Shown here one piece after another: positions 44,313-51,374 of a DNA stretch of 64,000 bases. Position numbers and translations under genes: made by a program. This stretch comes from Chitinophaga niabensis (GTDB lineage Bacteria > Bacteroidota > Bacteroidia > Chitinophagales > Chitinophagaceae), in NCBI GenBank assembly GCA_017849435.1, contig JAFIGY010000004.1, positions 61,875-125,874 of the forward strand, in the 5' to 3' direction. How positions within the stretch are numbered: the first letter of the stretch is position 1; each line of letters starts with the position of its first letter. The notes under the pieces are model-generated. The model was not told the DNA's origin. It worked only from the letters and a program-made list of their open reading frames with translations, and ran no database searches.

Positions 44313-44900
44313 ATGTTTGCTACCAATACGCAGGATACTGCAAAACAATTACTGGAGACGGTAGGACTTTCCACCGCAGAAGTGCCGGCTAAGCTCGCTG
44401 CCCTTGCAGCTATGGATGCCCGTTACCTGAAAGATCTGAAGATCAATGTCACCAACGCCCTTGAAGTGGCCACGCTCTCCAAAAAAGAAGCGAACCTGCT
44501 GGGACTGGCTGTAGCGGTCAATGAGAAGCTGCCTGCCCTTCAACAAGGCTTTGAACAGCTGGCTGTTGCCACCGGCGCCACGGAAAAGGAAATTGCGGAA
44601 GTAGTGAGCTGCACTTCCCTGATGAATGCCAATAATGTGTTTTACCGTTTCCGGCATTTTGTGGGGAAAGAATTTTATAATACAGCCCCTGCGGGCATCC
44701 GGATGAGCATCATGGCCAATCCGGTGATCGGGAAGGAGTTTTTTGAGCTGGTGAGCCTGGTCGTGTCTGCCCTGAACGGTTGCGAAATGTGCGTAACCTC
44801 CCACGAGGCCGCCGTGCTGCAACATGGCAGTGAGCCACAGCGGATACTGGATGCAGTGCGACTGGGGGCCGTGGTGAAAAGTCTGGGTGTACTGCTCTGA
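44313..44900 (+). CDS. ahpD: Alkylhydroperoxidase AhpD-type protein
   Basis: 195 residues. The redox motif is CEMC (Cys157, Cys160) with His164 in VTSHEA, the AhpD proton-relay pattern. AhpD reduces AhpC, linking it to lipoyl-bearing proteins in mycobacteria. The all-helical fold and length match that family. It starts 74 bases after ahpC; a terminator lies between, and no clear promoter is seen in front of it. Confidence 0.93.
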   Translation: MFATNTQDTAKQLLETVGLSTAEVPAKLAALAAMDARYLKDLKINVTNALEVATLSKKEANLLGLAVAVNEKLPALQQGFEQLAVATGATEKEIAEVVSCTSLMNANNVFYRFRHFVGKEFYNTAPAGIRMSIMANPVIGKEFFELVSLVVSALNGCEMCVTSHEAAVLQHGSEPQRILDAVRLGAVVKSLGVLL

Positions 44901-44963
44901 TAGGGCTATTTGTCCAAAAAAATAGACAGTCCGGAATTATGTGAATAAAAACACCCCGGAGAA

Positions 44964-44995
44964 TTTGATATTTACACAAATTAATGCGACTTTTG
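44964..44995 (+). promoter_or_regulatory. Promoter of the rpmB-rpmG-DUF4295 unit
   Basis: TTTG (44964-44967), a 20-base spacer and GACTTTTG (44988-44995), one base from TAnnTTTG, end 21 bases before the rpmB ATG. It is a well-spaced Bacteroidota promoter. Confidence 0.7.
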
Positions 44996-45016
44996 CAGTC
45001 CAAAATTTTTTAGAAC

Positions 45017-45256
45017 ATGGCAAGAGTATGTCAGGTGACAGGGAAAAAACCGATTACAGGTCATCACGTATCTTTTTCGAACATTAAGACAAAGAGAAGG
45101 TTTCTGCCGAATCTGCAAACCAAACGCTTCTTTTTGGCGGAAGAAGATCGTTGGATCACTTTGAAAGTGTCTGCCGATGGTCTGAGAACCATCAACAAGC
45201 GTGGTTTGTATGCCGTAGTGAAAGAACTGCGTGCAGGTGGAAACAAAGACATCTAA
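45017..45256 (+). CDS. rpmB: 50S ribosomal protein bL28
   Basis: 79 residues, starting [20 protein letters not shown], the classic bL28 N-terminus, with the conserved [13 protein letters not shown] and LRTINKRGL segments. It is part of the large subunit near the exit region. First gene of the ribosomal unit; bL33 follows 32 bases later. Confidence 0.98.
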   Translation: MARVCQVTGKKPITGHHVSFSNIKTKRRFLPNLQTKRFFLAEEDRWITLKVSADGLRTINKRGLYAVVKELRAGGNKDI

Positions 45257-45288
45257 TTCTTTAAGGATCAACTTAATAAGAATAAAAA

Positions 45289-45471
45289 ATGGCAAAGAAA
45301 GGTAACAGGGTGCAGGTAATTCTGGAATGCACGGAACATAAGAACTCCGGCCAGCCAGGTACTTCCCGCTACATCAGCACCAAGAACAAGAAAAACACTC
45401 CGGAGCGTCTGGAGCTGAAAAAGTACAACCCTATCCTCCGGAAGGTGACTGTACACAAAGAAATTAAATAA
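45289..45471 (+). CDS. rpmG: 50S ribosomal protein bL33
   Basis: 60 residues, starting [20 protein letters not shown], with [17 protein letters not shown]. It has only one Cys (in ECTE) in place of the four of the zinc-binding form, so it is the zinc-independent type. It contacts the E-site region of the large subunit. Spacing to bL28 is 32 bases. Confidence 0.98.
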   Translation: MAKKGNRVQVILECTEHKNSGQPGTSRYISTKNKKNTPERLELKKYNPILRKVTVHKEIK

Positions 45472-45496
45472 GGTCAATTTTAATTGCTAAGCAGTT

Positions 45497-45533
45497 AATC
45501 GTTTAGAGTTCATACGATTAGCGCTAAACGATT
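45497..45533 (+). promoter_or_regulatory. Hairpin in the rpmG-DUF4295 spacer
   Basis: A perfect 10-bp stem AATCGTTTAG (45497-45506) / CTAAACGATT (45524-45533), 17-base loop, followed by GACATTTTTC. It may be a partial terminator or a regulatory element in the ribosomal operon. ACGATTA also recurs as direct copies at 45514 and 45547. Confidence 0.55.
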
Positions 45534-45566
45534 GACATTTTTCTTAACGATTAATATTTATATAAG

Positions 45567-45740
45567 ATGGCAAAACAAGCTTCTAAAAACGCGAAAGTAA
45601 AGGATACGAAAGCTGCTGCTGACGCCAAAGTGTGGACGAAAGTGATCAGAGCGGTGCGTTCTCCCAAGTCCGGTGCCTATACCTTCAAAGAGGCAATCGT
45701 GCACAAGGATAAAGTGCAGGAGTACATTAACCAAAAGTAA
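45567..45740 (+). CDS. DUF4295 (Bacteroidota-specific small ribosomal-type protein)
   Basis: 57 residues: MAKQASKNAKVKDTKAAADA then KVWTKVIRAVRSPKSGAYTF and a Lys-rich end. It is too short for most gene finders but is conserved behind rpmG in Bacteroidota. It is very basic, as a ribosomal protein should be. I recall this family being identified as a Bacteroidota-specific large-subunit protein (bL38), but I cannot verify that here. It completes the rpmB-rpmG unit before a terminator. Confidence 0.88.
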   Translation: MAKQASKNAKVKDTKAAADAKVWTKVIRAVRSPKSGAYTFKEAIVHKDKVQEYINQK

Positions 45741-45766
45741 TTCGGCTTTACTAATCATACTACATG

Positions 45767-45799
45767 AAAGCTGTTCCGCTATCCGGGACGGCTTTTGTG
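45767..45799 (+). terminator. Terminator of the rpmB-rpmG-DUF4295 unit
   Basis: AAAGCTGTTCC (45767-45777) pairs with GGGACGGCTTT (45785-45795), with two G-U pairs and a 7-base loop, and ends TTTTGTG. ftsY is therefore not on the main ribosomal transcript. Confidence 0.75.
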
Positions 45800-45882
45800 T
45801 TATTTGCCAATACTTCAGTATGCCGCATAACCCTTATTTTTGTACCCATTACCCGTTTTGAGCAGACCTTACCATACCACTC

Positions 45883-45958
45883 AATTCGTAATTATTCGCA
45901 TTCATGTCTGTCTTTCATTTGATCTCATGAATGTTTCACATTTCATAATTCGTAATTA
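45883..45958 (+). repeat. 12-base direct repeat upstream of ftsY
   Basis: AATTCGTAATTA occurs at 45883-45894 and 45947-45958, 64 bases apart. Each copy is near-palindromic. The second lies 4 bases before the ftsY ATG. It may be a binding site or a low-complexity repeat. Confidence 0.6.
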
Positions 45959-45962
45959 ACCT

Positions 45963-46925
45963 ATGGGTTTTTTCAATAAACTCTTTTCCCGGGAAAAGAA
46001 AGAAAGTCTCGATCAGGGCCTGCAGAAAACCAAAGAAAACTTCTTCTCCCGTATTGGTCGTGCTATTGCCGGTAAATCCACCGTAGACGCGGAAGTGTTG
46101 GATGAGCTCGAAGAGGCGCTTGTTGGCGCGGATGTAGGCGTGGATACCACTGTGCGGATCATCAAACGGATCGAAGATCGGGTATCGAAAGATAAATATC
46201 TGAACACGAGTGAATTAAACAGGATACTGCAAGAAGAAGTTGCGGCGTTGCTGGTGGATGCACCGGAAAGTGGTTATCGCGATTTTGAAGTGCCGGAAGG
46301 GAAAAAACCTTATGTGATCATGGTGGTGGGCGTGAATGGCGTTGGAAAGACCACCACTATCGGGAAGCTGGCTTATAACTTTAAGAAAGCCGGCAAGTCC
46401 GTTTTGTTAGGGGCTGCAGATACCTTTCGGGCGGCTGCGGTGGATCAGCTGACGATTTGGAGCGACCGGGTAGGGGTGCCCATCGTGAAGCAGCAAATGG
46501 GATCAGATCCCGCGGCCGTGGCGTTTGATACCGTGCAAAGCGGTGTAGCCCGCAACGCGGATGTGATCATCATCGATACCGCAGGTCGCCTGCACAACAA
46601 GCTCCACCTGATGGAGGAGCTGAGCAAGATCAAAAGAGTGATGAATAAAGTGATCCCGGACGCCCCGCATGAAGTGCTGCTGGTACTGGATGGCTCTACT
46701 GGTCAGAATGCCCTGGAGCAGGCGAGGCAGTTCACCGCAGCCACGGAAGTGAGCGCGTTGGCGATCACCAAGCTGGACGGTACGGCGAAAGGCGGAGTAG
46801 TGCTGGCTATTGCCAATCAGTTCAAAATACCGGTAAAATACATTGGAGTGGGAGAAAAAATGGAAGATTTACAGGTATTTGATAAGGTGGAGTTTGTTGA
46901 CTCCTTATTTAGTTTAAATAGCTGA
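45963..46925 (+). CDS. ftsY: Signal recognition particle receptor FtsY
   Basis: 320 residues, essentially the NG domain with only a short leader (MGFFNKLFSREKKE), no acidic A domain. The GTPase P-loop GVNGVGKT is at 123-130; DTAGRLHNK, and TKLDGTAKGG follow. It docks SRP-bound ribosomes at the membrane. The short N-terminus is usual for Bacteroidota. It is placed after the ribosomal unit, separated from it by a terminator. Confidence 0.97.
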   Translation: MGFFNKLFSREKKESLDQGLQKTKENFFSRIGRAIAGKSTVDAEVLDELEEALVGADVGVDTTVRIIKRIEDRVSKDKYLNTSELNRILQEEVAALLVDAPESGYRDFEVPEGKKPYVIMVVGVNGVGKTTTIGKLAYNFKKAGKSVLLGAADTFRAAAVDQLTIWSDRVGVPIVKQQMGSDPAAVAFDTVQSGVARNADVIIIDTAGRLHNKLHLMEELSKIKRVMNKVIPDAPHEVLLVLDGSTGQNALEQARQFTAATEVSALAITKLDGTAKGGVVLAIANQFKIPVKYIGVGEKMEDLQVFDKVEFVDSLFSLNS

Positions 46926-46948
46926 TATTAAATTAATTATATTGTATG

Positions 46949-46976
46949 GCCGGAAGCAATGCTTCCGGCTATTTTT
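46949..46976 (+). terminator. Terminator of ftsY
   Basis: A perfect 9-bp stem GCCGGAAGC (46949-46957) / GCTTCCGGC (46961-46969) with a 3-base loop AAT, then TATTTTT. The GCCGGAA arm is shared with the bshB1 terminator. Confidence 0.85.
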
Positions 46977-47092
46977 ATGCCCGGTGCCGAAATGGTAACA
47001 CCCGCCGTGGCCGCCTTTCCGGAGGAGTTATAGCATTAATCGCCCAATTATCAACCTTTTATGCACCCCGTTTTCTAATTGTGGCAATTCCT

Positions 47093-47100
47093 TAAATTTG
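47093..47100 (+). promoter_or_regulatory. -7 box of the cupin-gene promoter
   Basis: TAAATTTG fits TAnnTTTG exactly and ends 40 bases before the cupin ATG. A weak TTTT/GTTT stands at the -33 spacing. It shows that the cupin gene is independently transcribed. Confidence 0.5.
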
Positions 47101-47140
47101 GATATATTTATATTTCACATTCATACAACAATTCGTTTTT

Positions 47141-48025
47141 ATGCAAGTACAATCCATAGATCGAGTTGAGAACATATCTGCAGAGGACTTCAGGACCCAA
47201 TATTATGAACCACGCAAACCCTTGATCATTACAGGATTGTCCAAAACCTGGCCCGCTTACGAGAAATGGACATGGGAATACTTTAAATCCATCGTAGGGG
47301 ATAAAACGGTAGGGGTTTATAACAACGAAAGGGCCGGCGCCAAAACCCTTGTAAATGGGGCTGACGATTACATCCCTTTCGGAGAATACCTGGACATGAT
47401 CCAGCAGGGACCCGTAAAGCTTCGCATCTTCCTTTTTAACATCTTCCAACACGCTCCTCAACTCGTTGATGACTTTACCTGGCCTGATTTCCTGGCCAAA
47501 GGATTTCTAAAGAAATACCCGATGCTCTTTGTGGGCGGCGCAGGATCTGTCGCGCATATGCATTATGACATTGACCTGAGCCACATCTTCCACACCCAGT
47601 TCATCGGTCGAAAGCGGGTGCTGCTCCTGGAAAATAACCAGTCGAAGCTTATCTATCGCATGCCCATGACCGTGGAAAGCGCTGCCAGCTTCGTGAACTG
47701 GAAGGAACAGCTTGATGAGCAGACCTTCCCGGCATTGAAGTACGCCAAAGGCTATACCACCATTCTTGAGCATGGAGAAATGATGTTCATGCCCGGCGGT
47801 TACTGGCACCACATGGAGTATATGGACGGCGGCTTCGCCATGAGCCTGCGCGCACTGGATCAAACTATCGGCGGGAAGCTCAACGGACTCTATCACATCG
47901 CTGGTCTGCGGAGTGTGAATAACCTGCTGATCAAGATGGCGCCGGAATGGTGGTATCATTACAAACGGAAAGTAGCGAACGAAAGAGCGGAAAAGGCCAT
48001 ACGACGCTTGGCCGACGTTAAATAA
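47141..48025 (+). CDS. JmjC/cupin_8-like dioxygenase candidate
   Basis: 294 residues, double-stranded beta-helix fold. The iron-binding triad appears as H-x-D (His141, Asp143 in HMHYDIDLSHIFH) with a distal His (His223 or His224 in GGYWHHMEY). PRKPLIITGLSKTWPAY at the N-terminus is the JmjC-like/cupin_8 start. Members are Fe(II)/2-oxoglutarate protein hydroxylases in characterised cases. It sits between ftsY and rimO, so a ribosomal or translation-related target is possible; this is an inference. It is transcribed from its own promoter. Confidence 0.85.
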   Translation: MQVQSIDRVENISAEDFRTQYYEPRKPLIITGLSKTWPAYEKWTWEYFKSIVGDKTVGVYNNERAGAKTLVNGADDYIPFGEYLDMIQQGPVKLRIFLFNIFQHAPQLVDDFTWPDFLAKGFLKKYPMLFVGGAGSVAHMHYDIDLSHIFHTQFIGRKRVLLLENNQSKLIYRMPMTVESAASFVNWKEQLDEQTFPALKYAKGYTTILEHGEMMFMPGGYWHHMEYMDGGFAMSLRALDQTIGGKLNGLYHIAGLRSVNNLLIKMAPEWWYHYKRKVANERAEKAIRRLADVK

Positions 48026-48057
48026 ATGTGAATGTGCACATTGTGAATAATATTTGC

Positions 48058-48065
48058 TACCTTTG
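48058..48065 (+). promoter_or_regulatory. -7 box of the rimO promoter
   Basis: TACCTTTG fits TAnnTTTG exactly. It lies 127 bases before the TTG start at 48192, which leaves a leader of ~120 bases, or 46 bases before the alternative ATG at 48111. TGTG at 48033 is a weak -33 element. Confidence 0.55.
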
Positions 48066-48191
48066 CACCTTCTCATAGACCTCCACTTAGGCTCATAGTC
48101 ACTCAACAGCTTGCCTGCTGTCAATTCTGAGCGTGTCTGCGTGTCTTCGTGGCAAACTCCGGTAAACCGGGGGAACTTAAAAAATTGCTGT

Positions 48192-49511
48192 TTGAAGACA
48201 AGAACTTTAAAGAAGGACAAGGTTAATATTATCACGCTGGGTTGCTCCAAGAACATGGTGGATTCCGAGGTATTAAGCGGACAGCTGAAAGCCAACGACA
48301 TCGACGTGGTGCATGAAAACGCCAAACGCGATCATAATATCGTAGTGGTGAACACCTGTGGTTTTATTGACAAGGCCAAAGAAGAATCTATCAATACCAT
48401 CCTCGAACAGGTGGAGCTCAAGCAAAGGGGAAAACTGGAAAAGGTTTTCGTTACCGGCTGCCTGAGCGAACGTTACCGCGGCGATCTGGAGAAAGAGATC
48501 CCCGGTGTGGACGCCTGGTTCGGCACGATGGAGTTGCCCCTCATCCTGAAAAGACTGGATGCAGATTATAAGGCGGAGCTGATCGGCGAACGCCTGCTGA
48601 GCACACCTTCTCATTATGCTTATCTGAAAATATCCGAAGGCTGCAACCGCACCTGCGCTTTCTGCGCCATTCCACTGATGCGCGGCCAGCATGTGTCCAA
48701 ACCCATCGAAGCGGTGGTGGCGGAAGCGGAAAAACTGGTAAAGAGCGGTGTGAAGGAGATCATGCTCATCGCGCAGGAACTAACCTATTATGGTCTCGAT
48801 CTCTACAAACAGCGCCGCCTGGCCGATCTGCTGCATGCGCTGGCGGATATCAAGGGCCTGGAGTGGATCCGCCTGCATTACGCATATCCTGCTAAATTCC
48901 CCATGGAAATACTGGACGTGATGCGGGAACGGGATAATATCTGCAAGTACCTGGACATGCCCCTGCAGCACATCGCAGATCCCATGCTCAAAGCGATGAA
49001 ACGCCAGATCACCCGTCAGGAGATACTGGACCTCATCGCTGATATCCGGGAGAAAGTGCCCGGCATTTGTCTGCGTACTACGCTGATCGCAGGTTTCCCC
49101 GGTGAAACGCTCGAAGATGTGGAAGATGTGAAGCGCTTCCTCGAAGAAGTACGTTTTGACAGGGTAGGCGTGTTCACCTACAGTCACGAGGAAAACACTT
49201 CTGCCCACGCCATGGAAGACGACATTCCGGCGGAAGAGAAGGAGCGGAGGGCGCAGGATATTATGGAAACACAGCAGGAGATCTCCCTGGAAAAGAACCA
49301 GGAGAAAGTTGGAAAAGTATTTAAAGTTATCGTAGATAAAAAAGAATCCGGCCGTTACCTGGGCCGTACGGAGTTCGATTCGGTGGAGGTGGATAATGAA
49401 GTGATCATTAACACAGACAGGAAGTTGAAACCCGGCGATTTTGTACAGGTTAAAATTACCAGGGCGTTCGACTATGACCTGGAAGGAGAATTGATCACAC
49501 AGCCTGTATAA
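48192..49511 (+). CDS. rimO: Ribosomal protein uS12 methylthiotransferase RimO
   Basis: About 439 residues. It methylthiolates an Asp of uS12. The UPF0004 domain has Cys18, Cys56 and Cys90; the radical SAM cluster has Cys151, Cys155 and Cys158 (GCNRTCAFCAI); a TRAM domain ends the protein. The open frame has ATG at 48111, but its extra 27 residues do not look like RimO. The TTG at 48192 gives KTRTLKKDKVNIITLGCSKN, the normal N-terminus, so I choose it. No ATG lies between, except one inside the first Cys motif. Confidence 0.94.
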   Translation: MKTRTLKKDKVNIITLGCSKNMVDSEVLSGQLKANDIDVVHENAKRDHNIVVVNTCGFIDKAKEESINTILEQVELKQRGKLEKVFVTGCLSERYRGDLEKEIPGVDAWFGTMELPLILKRLDADYKAELIGERLLSTPSHYAYLKISEGCNRTCAFCAIPLMRGQHVSKPIEAVVAEAEKLVKSGVKEIMLIAQELTYYGLDLYKQRRLADLLHALADIKGLEWIRLHYAYPAKFPMEILDVMRERDNICKYLDMPLQHIADPMLKAMKRQITRQEILDLIADIREKVPGICLRTTLIAGFPGETLEDVEDVKRFLEEVRFDRVGVFTYSHEENTSAHAMEDDIPAEEKERRAQDIMETQQEISLEKNQEKVGKVFKVIVDKKESGRYLGRTEFDSVEVDNEVIINTDRKLKPGDFVQVKITRAFDYDLEGELITQPV

Positions 49512-49538
49512 AATCGGCGGGCTAACGAAAACAAACAA

Positions 49539-51287
49539 ATGACAACATTCGAATCATTAGGATTACAGGAAACATTACTGAAAGCAGTTACAGACCTCGG
49601 CTTCGTAAATCCTACCCCCATTCAGGAAAAAGCAATCCCGGTGCTGCTTGGCGGCGATCGTGATTTTGTAGGTCTGGCGCAGACCGGTACCGGTAAAACT
49701 GCCGCATTCGGCCTGCCTTTGCTGCATCAGCTGGATGTTAAATTGCGCCAGCCGCAGGGCCTTATCCTCTGCCCCACACGTGAATTGTGCCTGCAGATCA
49801 CCAACGACCTTAACAATTTTTCAAAATACCTCGGTGATGTAAGCATCGTAGCTGTTTATGGCGGTACCAGCATCGGCCTGCAATTGCGCGAGCTGAAGCG
49901 CGGCGCCCACATTGTAGTGGCCACGCCGGGCCGCCTGCTCGACATCATTGAACGCGGCGCTATCAACTTCGAGAAAGTACGGTATGCCGTATTGGATGAA
50001 GCGGATGAAATGCTGAACATGGGCTTCCAGGAAGACATCAACAGCATCCTCTCCAACACGCCCGAAGAAAAGACCACCTGGCTCTTCTCCGCTACTATGC
50101 CTTCGGAAGTACGCCGCATTGCACAGAAGTACATGACCGATCCGTTCGAGCTGACCGTAGGAAGCAAGAACAGCGGGAATGCGAATATCGAGCATGAATA
50201 TTATGTGGTAAGGCCCCGGGACAAGTATGCGGCGCTGAAGCGCATTGTGGACTTCAACCCCGAAATCTTCGGCATCATCTTTACCCGTACCAAGATCGAA
50301 TCACAGGAGATCGCAGAATCCCTCATCCGGGACGGGTATAATGCAGATGCCCTGCATGGCGACCTTACCCAGCAGCAGCGCGATAAAGTAATGAAACGCT
50401 TCCGCGAGAAATCCCTGCAGGTGCTCGTTGCAACAGACGTAGCCGCCCGCGGTATTGACGTGGATAACGTAACGCATGTGATCAACTACGAACTGCCGGA
50501 TGATGTGGAAAACTACACCCACAGAAGCGGTCGTACTGCGCGCGCAGGCCGTTCCGGCGTTTCCATCGCCATCATCGGCGGCCGCGATATCGGGAAGATC
50601 CGCCAGATCGAACGCGTGATCGGTAAGAAATTCGTGAAGGCAGAAGTGCCGGACGGATTCTCCGTTTGTGAAAAGCAATTGTTCGCGCTGGTGCATAAAG
50701 TGCACAATGTGACCGTGAATGAAGAACAGATCGATCCCTATCTGACACGCATATACGAAGAGTTCGCGGACCTGAGCAAGGAAGATCTGATCCGCCGTTT
50801 CGCCTCCCTGGAATTCAACGAGTTCCTGGAATACTACAAAGATGCGCCGGATCTGAACGTGAAAGAAGACCGCCGTGGGGATGAGCATTCCATGCGCGCG
50901 CGCAGCAATGGCAAGTTCGCCCGCCTGTTCATCAATCTTGGTTCTGTGGATAACTTTACCCGCGGGGATATGCTCCGTTTCCTCTGCGACAATACCGGCC
51001 TTCGCGGTAACAAGATCGGCCGTATTGATCTGAAAGGTGTATATTCTTTCTTTGAGGTAGAGAACGATGTGGTGGAAAAAGTGCAACAGAGCTTCAGGAA
51101 AGTAGAATATAACGGTCGTTCTGTAAGGATCGAAACCTCTCAGGATGGCGATAAACGTAAATCCGGCGGTAGCCGCCCGTATTCCGACCGTCCGAAAAAG
51201 AGCTGGTCTGGCAGCGAAGAAGGTGGTTTCCATGCGCGTCGTGAGTTTTCGCGGTCCGGCGGTGGTTTCCGCGGCAAACGCTCATAA
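49539..51287 (+). CDS. DEAD-box RNA helicase with DbpA-like RNA-binding domain
   Basis: 582 residues. Motif I AQTGTGKT (47-54), PTREL, DEAD in LDEADEML, SAT and HRSGRTARAGRSG are all present. The C-terminal part (~455-530; RLFINLGSVDNF...) is a DbpA/CsdA-like RNA-binding domain, and a Gly/Arg/Ser-rich basic tail follows. It likely aids ribosome assembly or mRNA turnover in the cold. It follows rimO by 27 bases and may share its transcript. Confidence 0.95.
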   Translation: MTTFESLGLQETLLKAVTDLGFVNPTPIQEKAIPVLLGGDRDFVGLAQTGTGKTAAFGLPLLHQLDVKLRQPQGLILCPTRELCLQITNDLNNFSKYLGDVSIVAVYGGTSIGLQLRELKRGAHIVVATPGRLLDIIERGAINFEKVRYAVLDEADEMLNMGFQEDINSILSNTPEEKTTWLFSATMPSEVRRIAQKYMTDPFELTVGSKNSGNANIEHEYYVVRPRDKYAALKRIVDFNPEIFGIIFTRTKIESQEIAESLIRDGYNADALHGDLTQQQRDKVMKRFREKSLQVLVATDVAARGIDVDNVTHVINYELPDDVENYTHRSGRTARAGRSGVSIAIIGGRDIGKIRQIERVIGKKFVKAEVPDGFSVCEKQLFALVHKVHNVTVNEEQIDPYLTRIYEEFADLSKEDLIRRFASLEFNEFLEYYKDAPDLNVKEDRRGDEHSMRARSNGKFARLFINLGSVDNFTRGDMLRFLCDNTGLRGNKIGRIDLKGVYSFFEVENDVVEKVQQSFRKVEYNGRSVRIETSQDGDKRKSGGSRPYSDRPKKSWSGSEEGGFHARREFSRSGGGFRGKRS

Positions 51288-51312
51288 TCAATTTTTCCGG
51301 ATAATTAATTTC

Positions 51313-51346
51313 AACCCGCAGGCTTTTGTTTGCGGGTTATTTTTTA
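51313..51346 (+). terminator. Terminator after the helicase gene
   Basis: AACCCGCA (51313-51320) pairs with TGCGGGTT (51331-51338) with a 10-base loop, then TTTTTT. An alternative glgB start at 51330 lies in this stem, which argues against it. Confidence 0.85.
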
Positions 51347-51374
51347 TCTTGTAAAAAAGCCCACTGCATCAGGT

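Noticed and set aside
51330-51374. Earlier start for glgB at 51330
   Set aside because: It lies in the terminator stem of the helicase gene and adds a leader not seen in GlgB.
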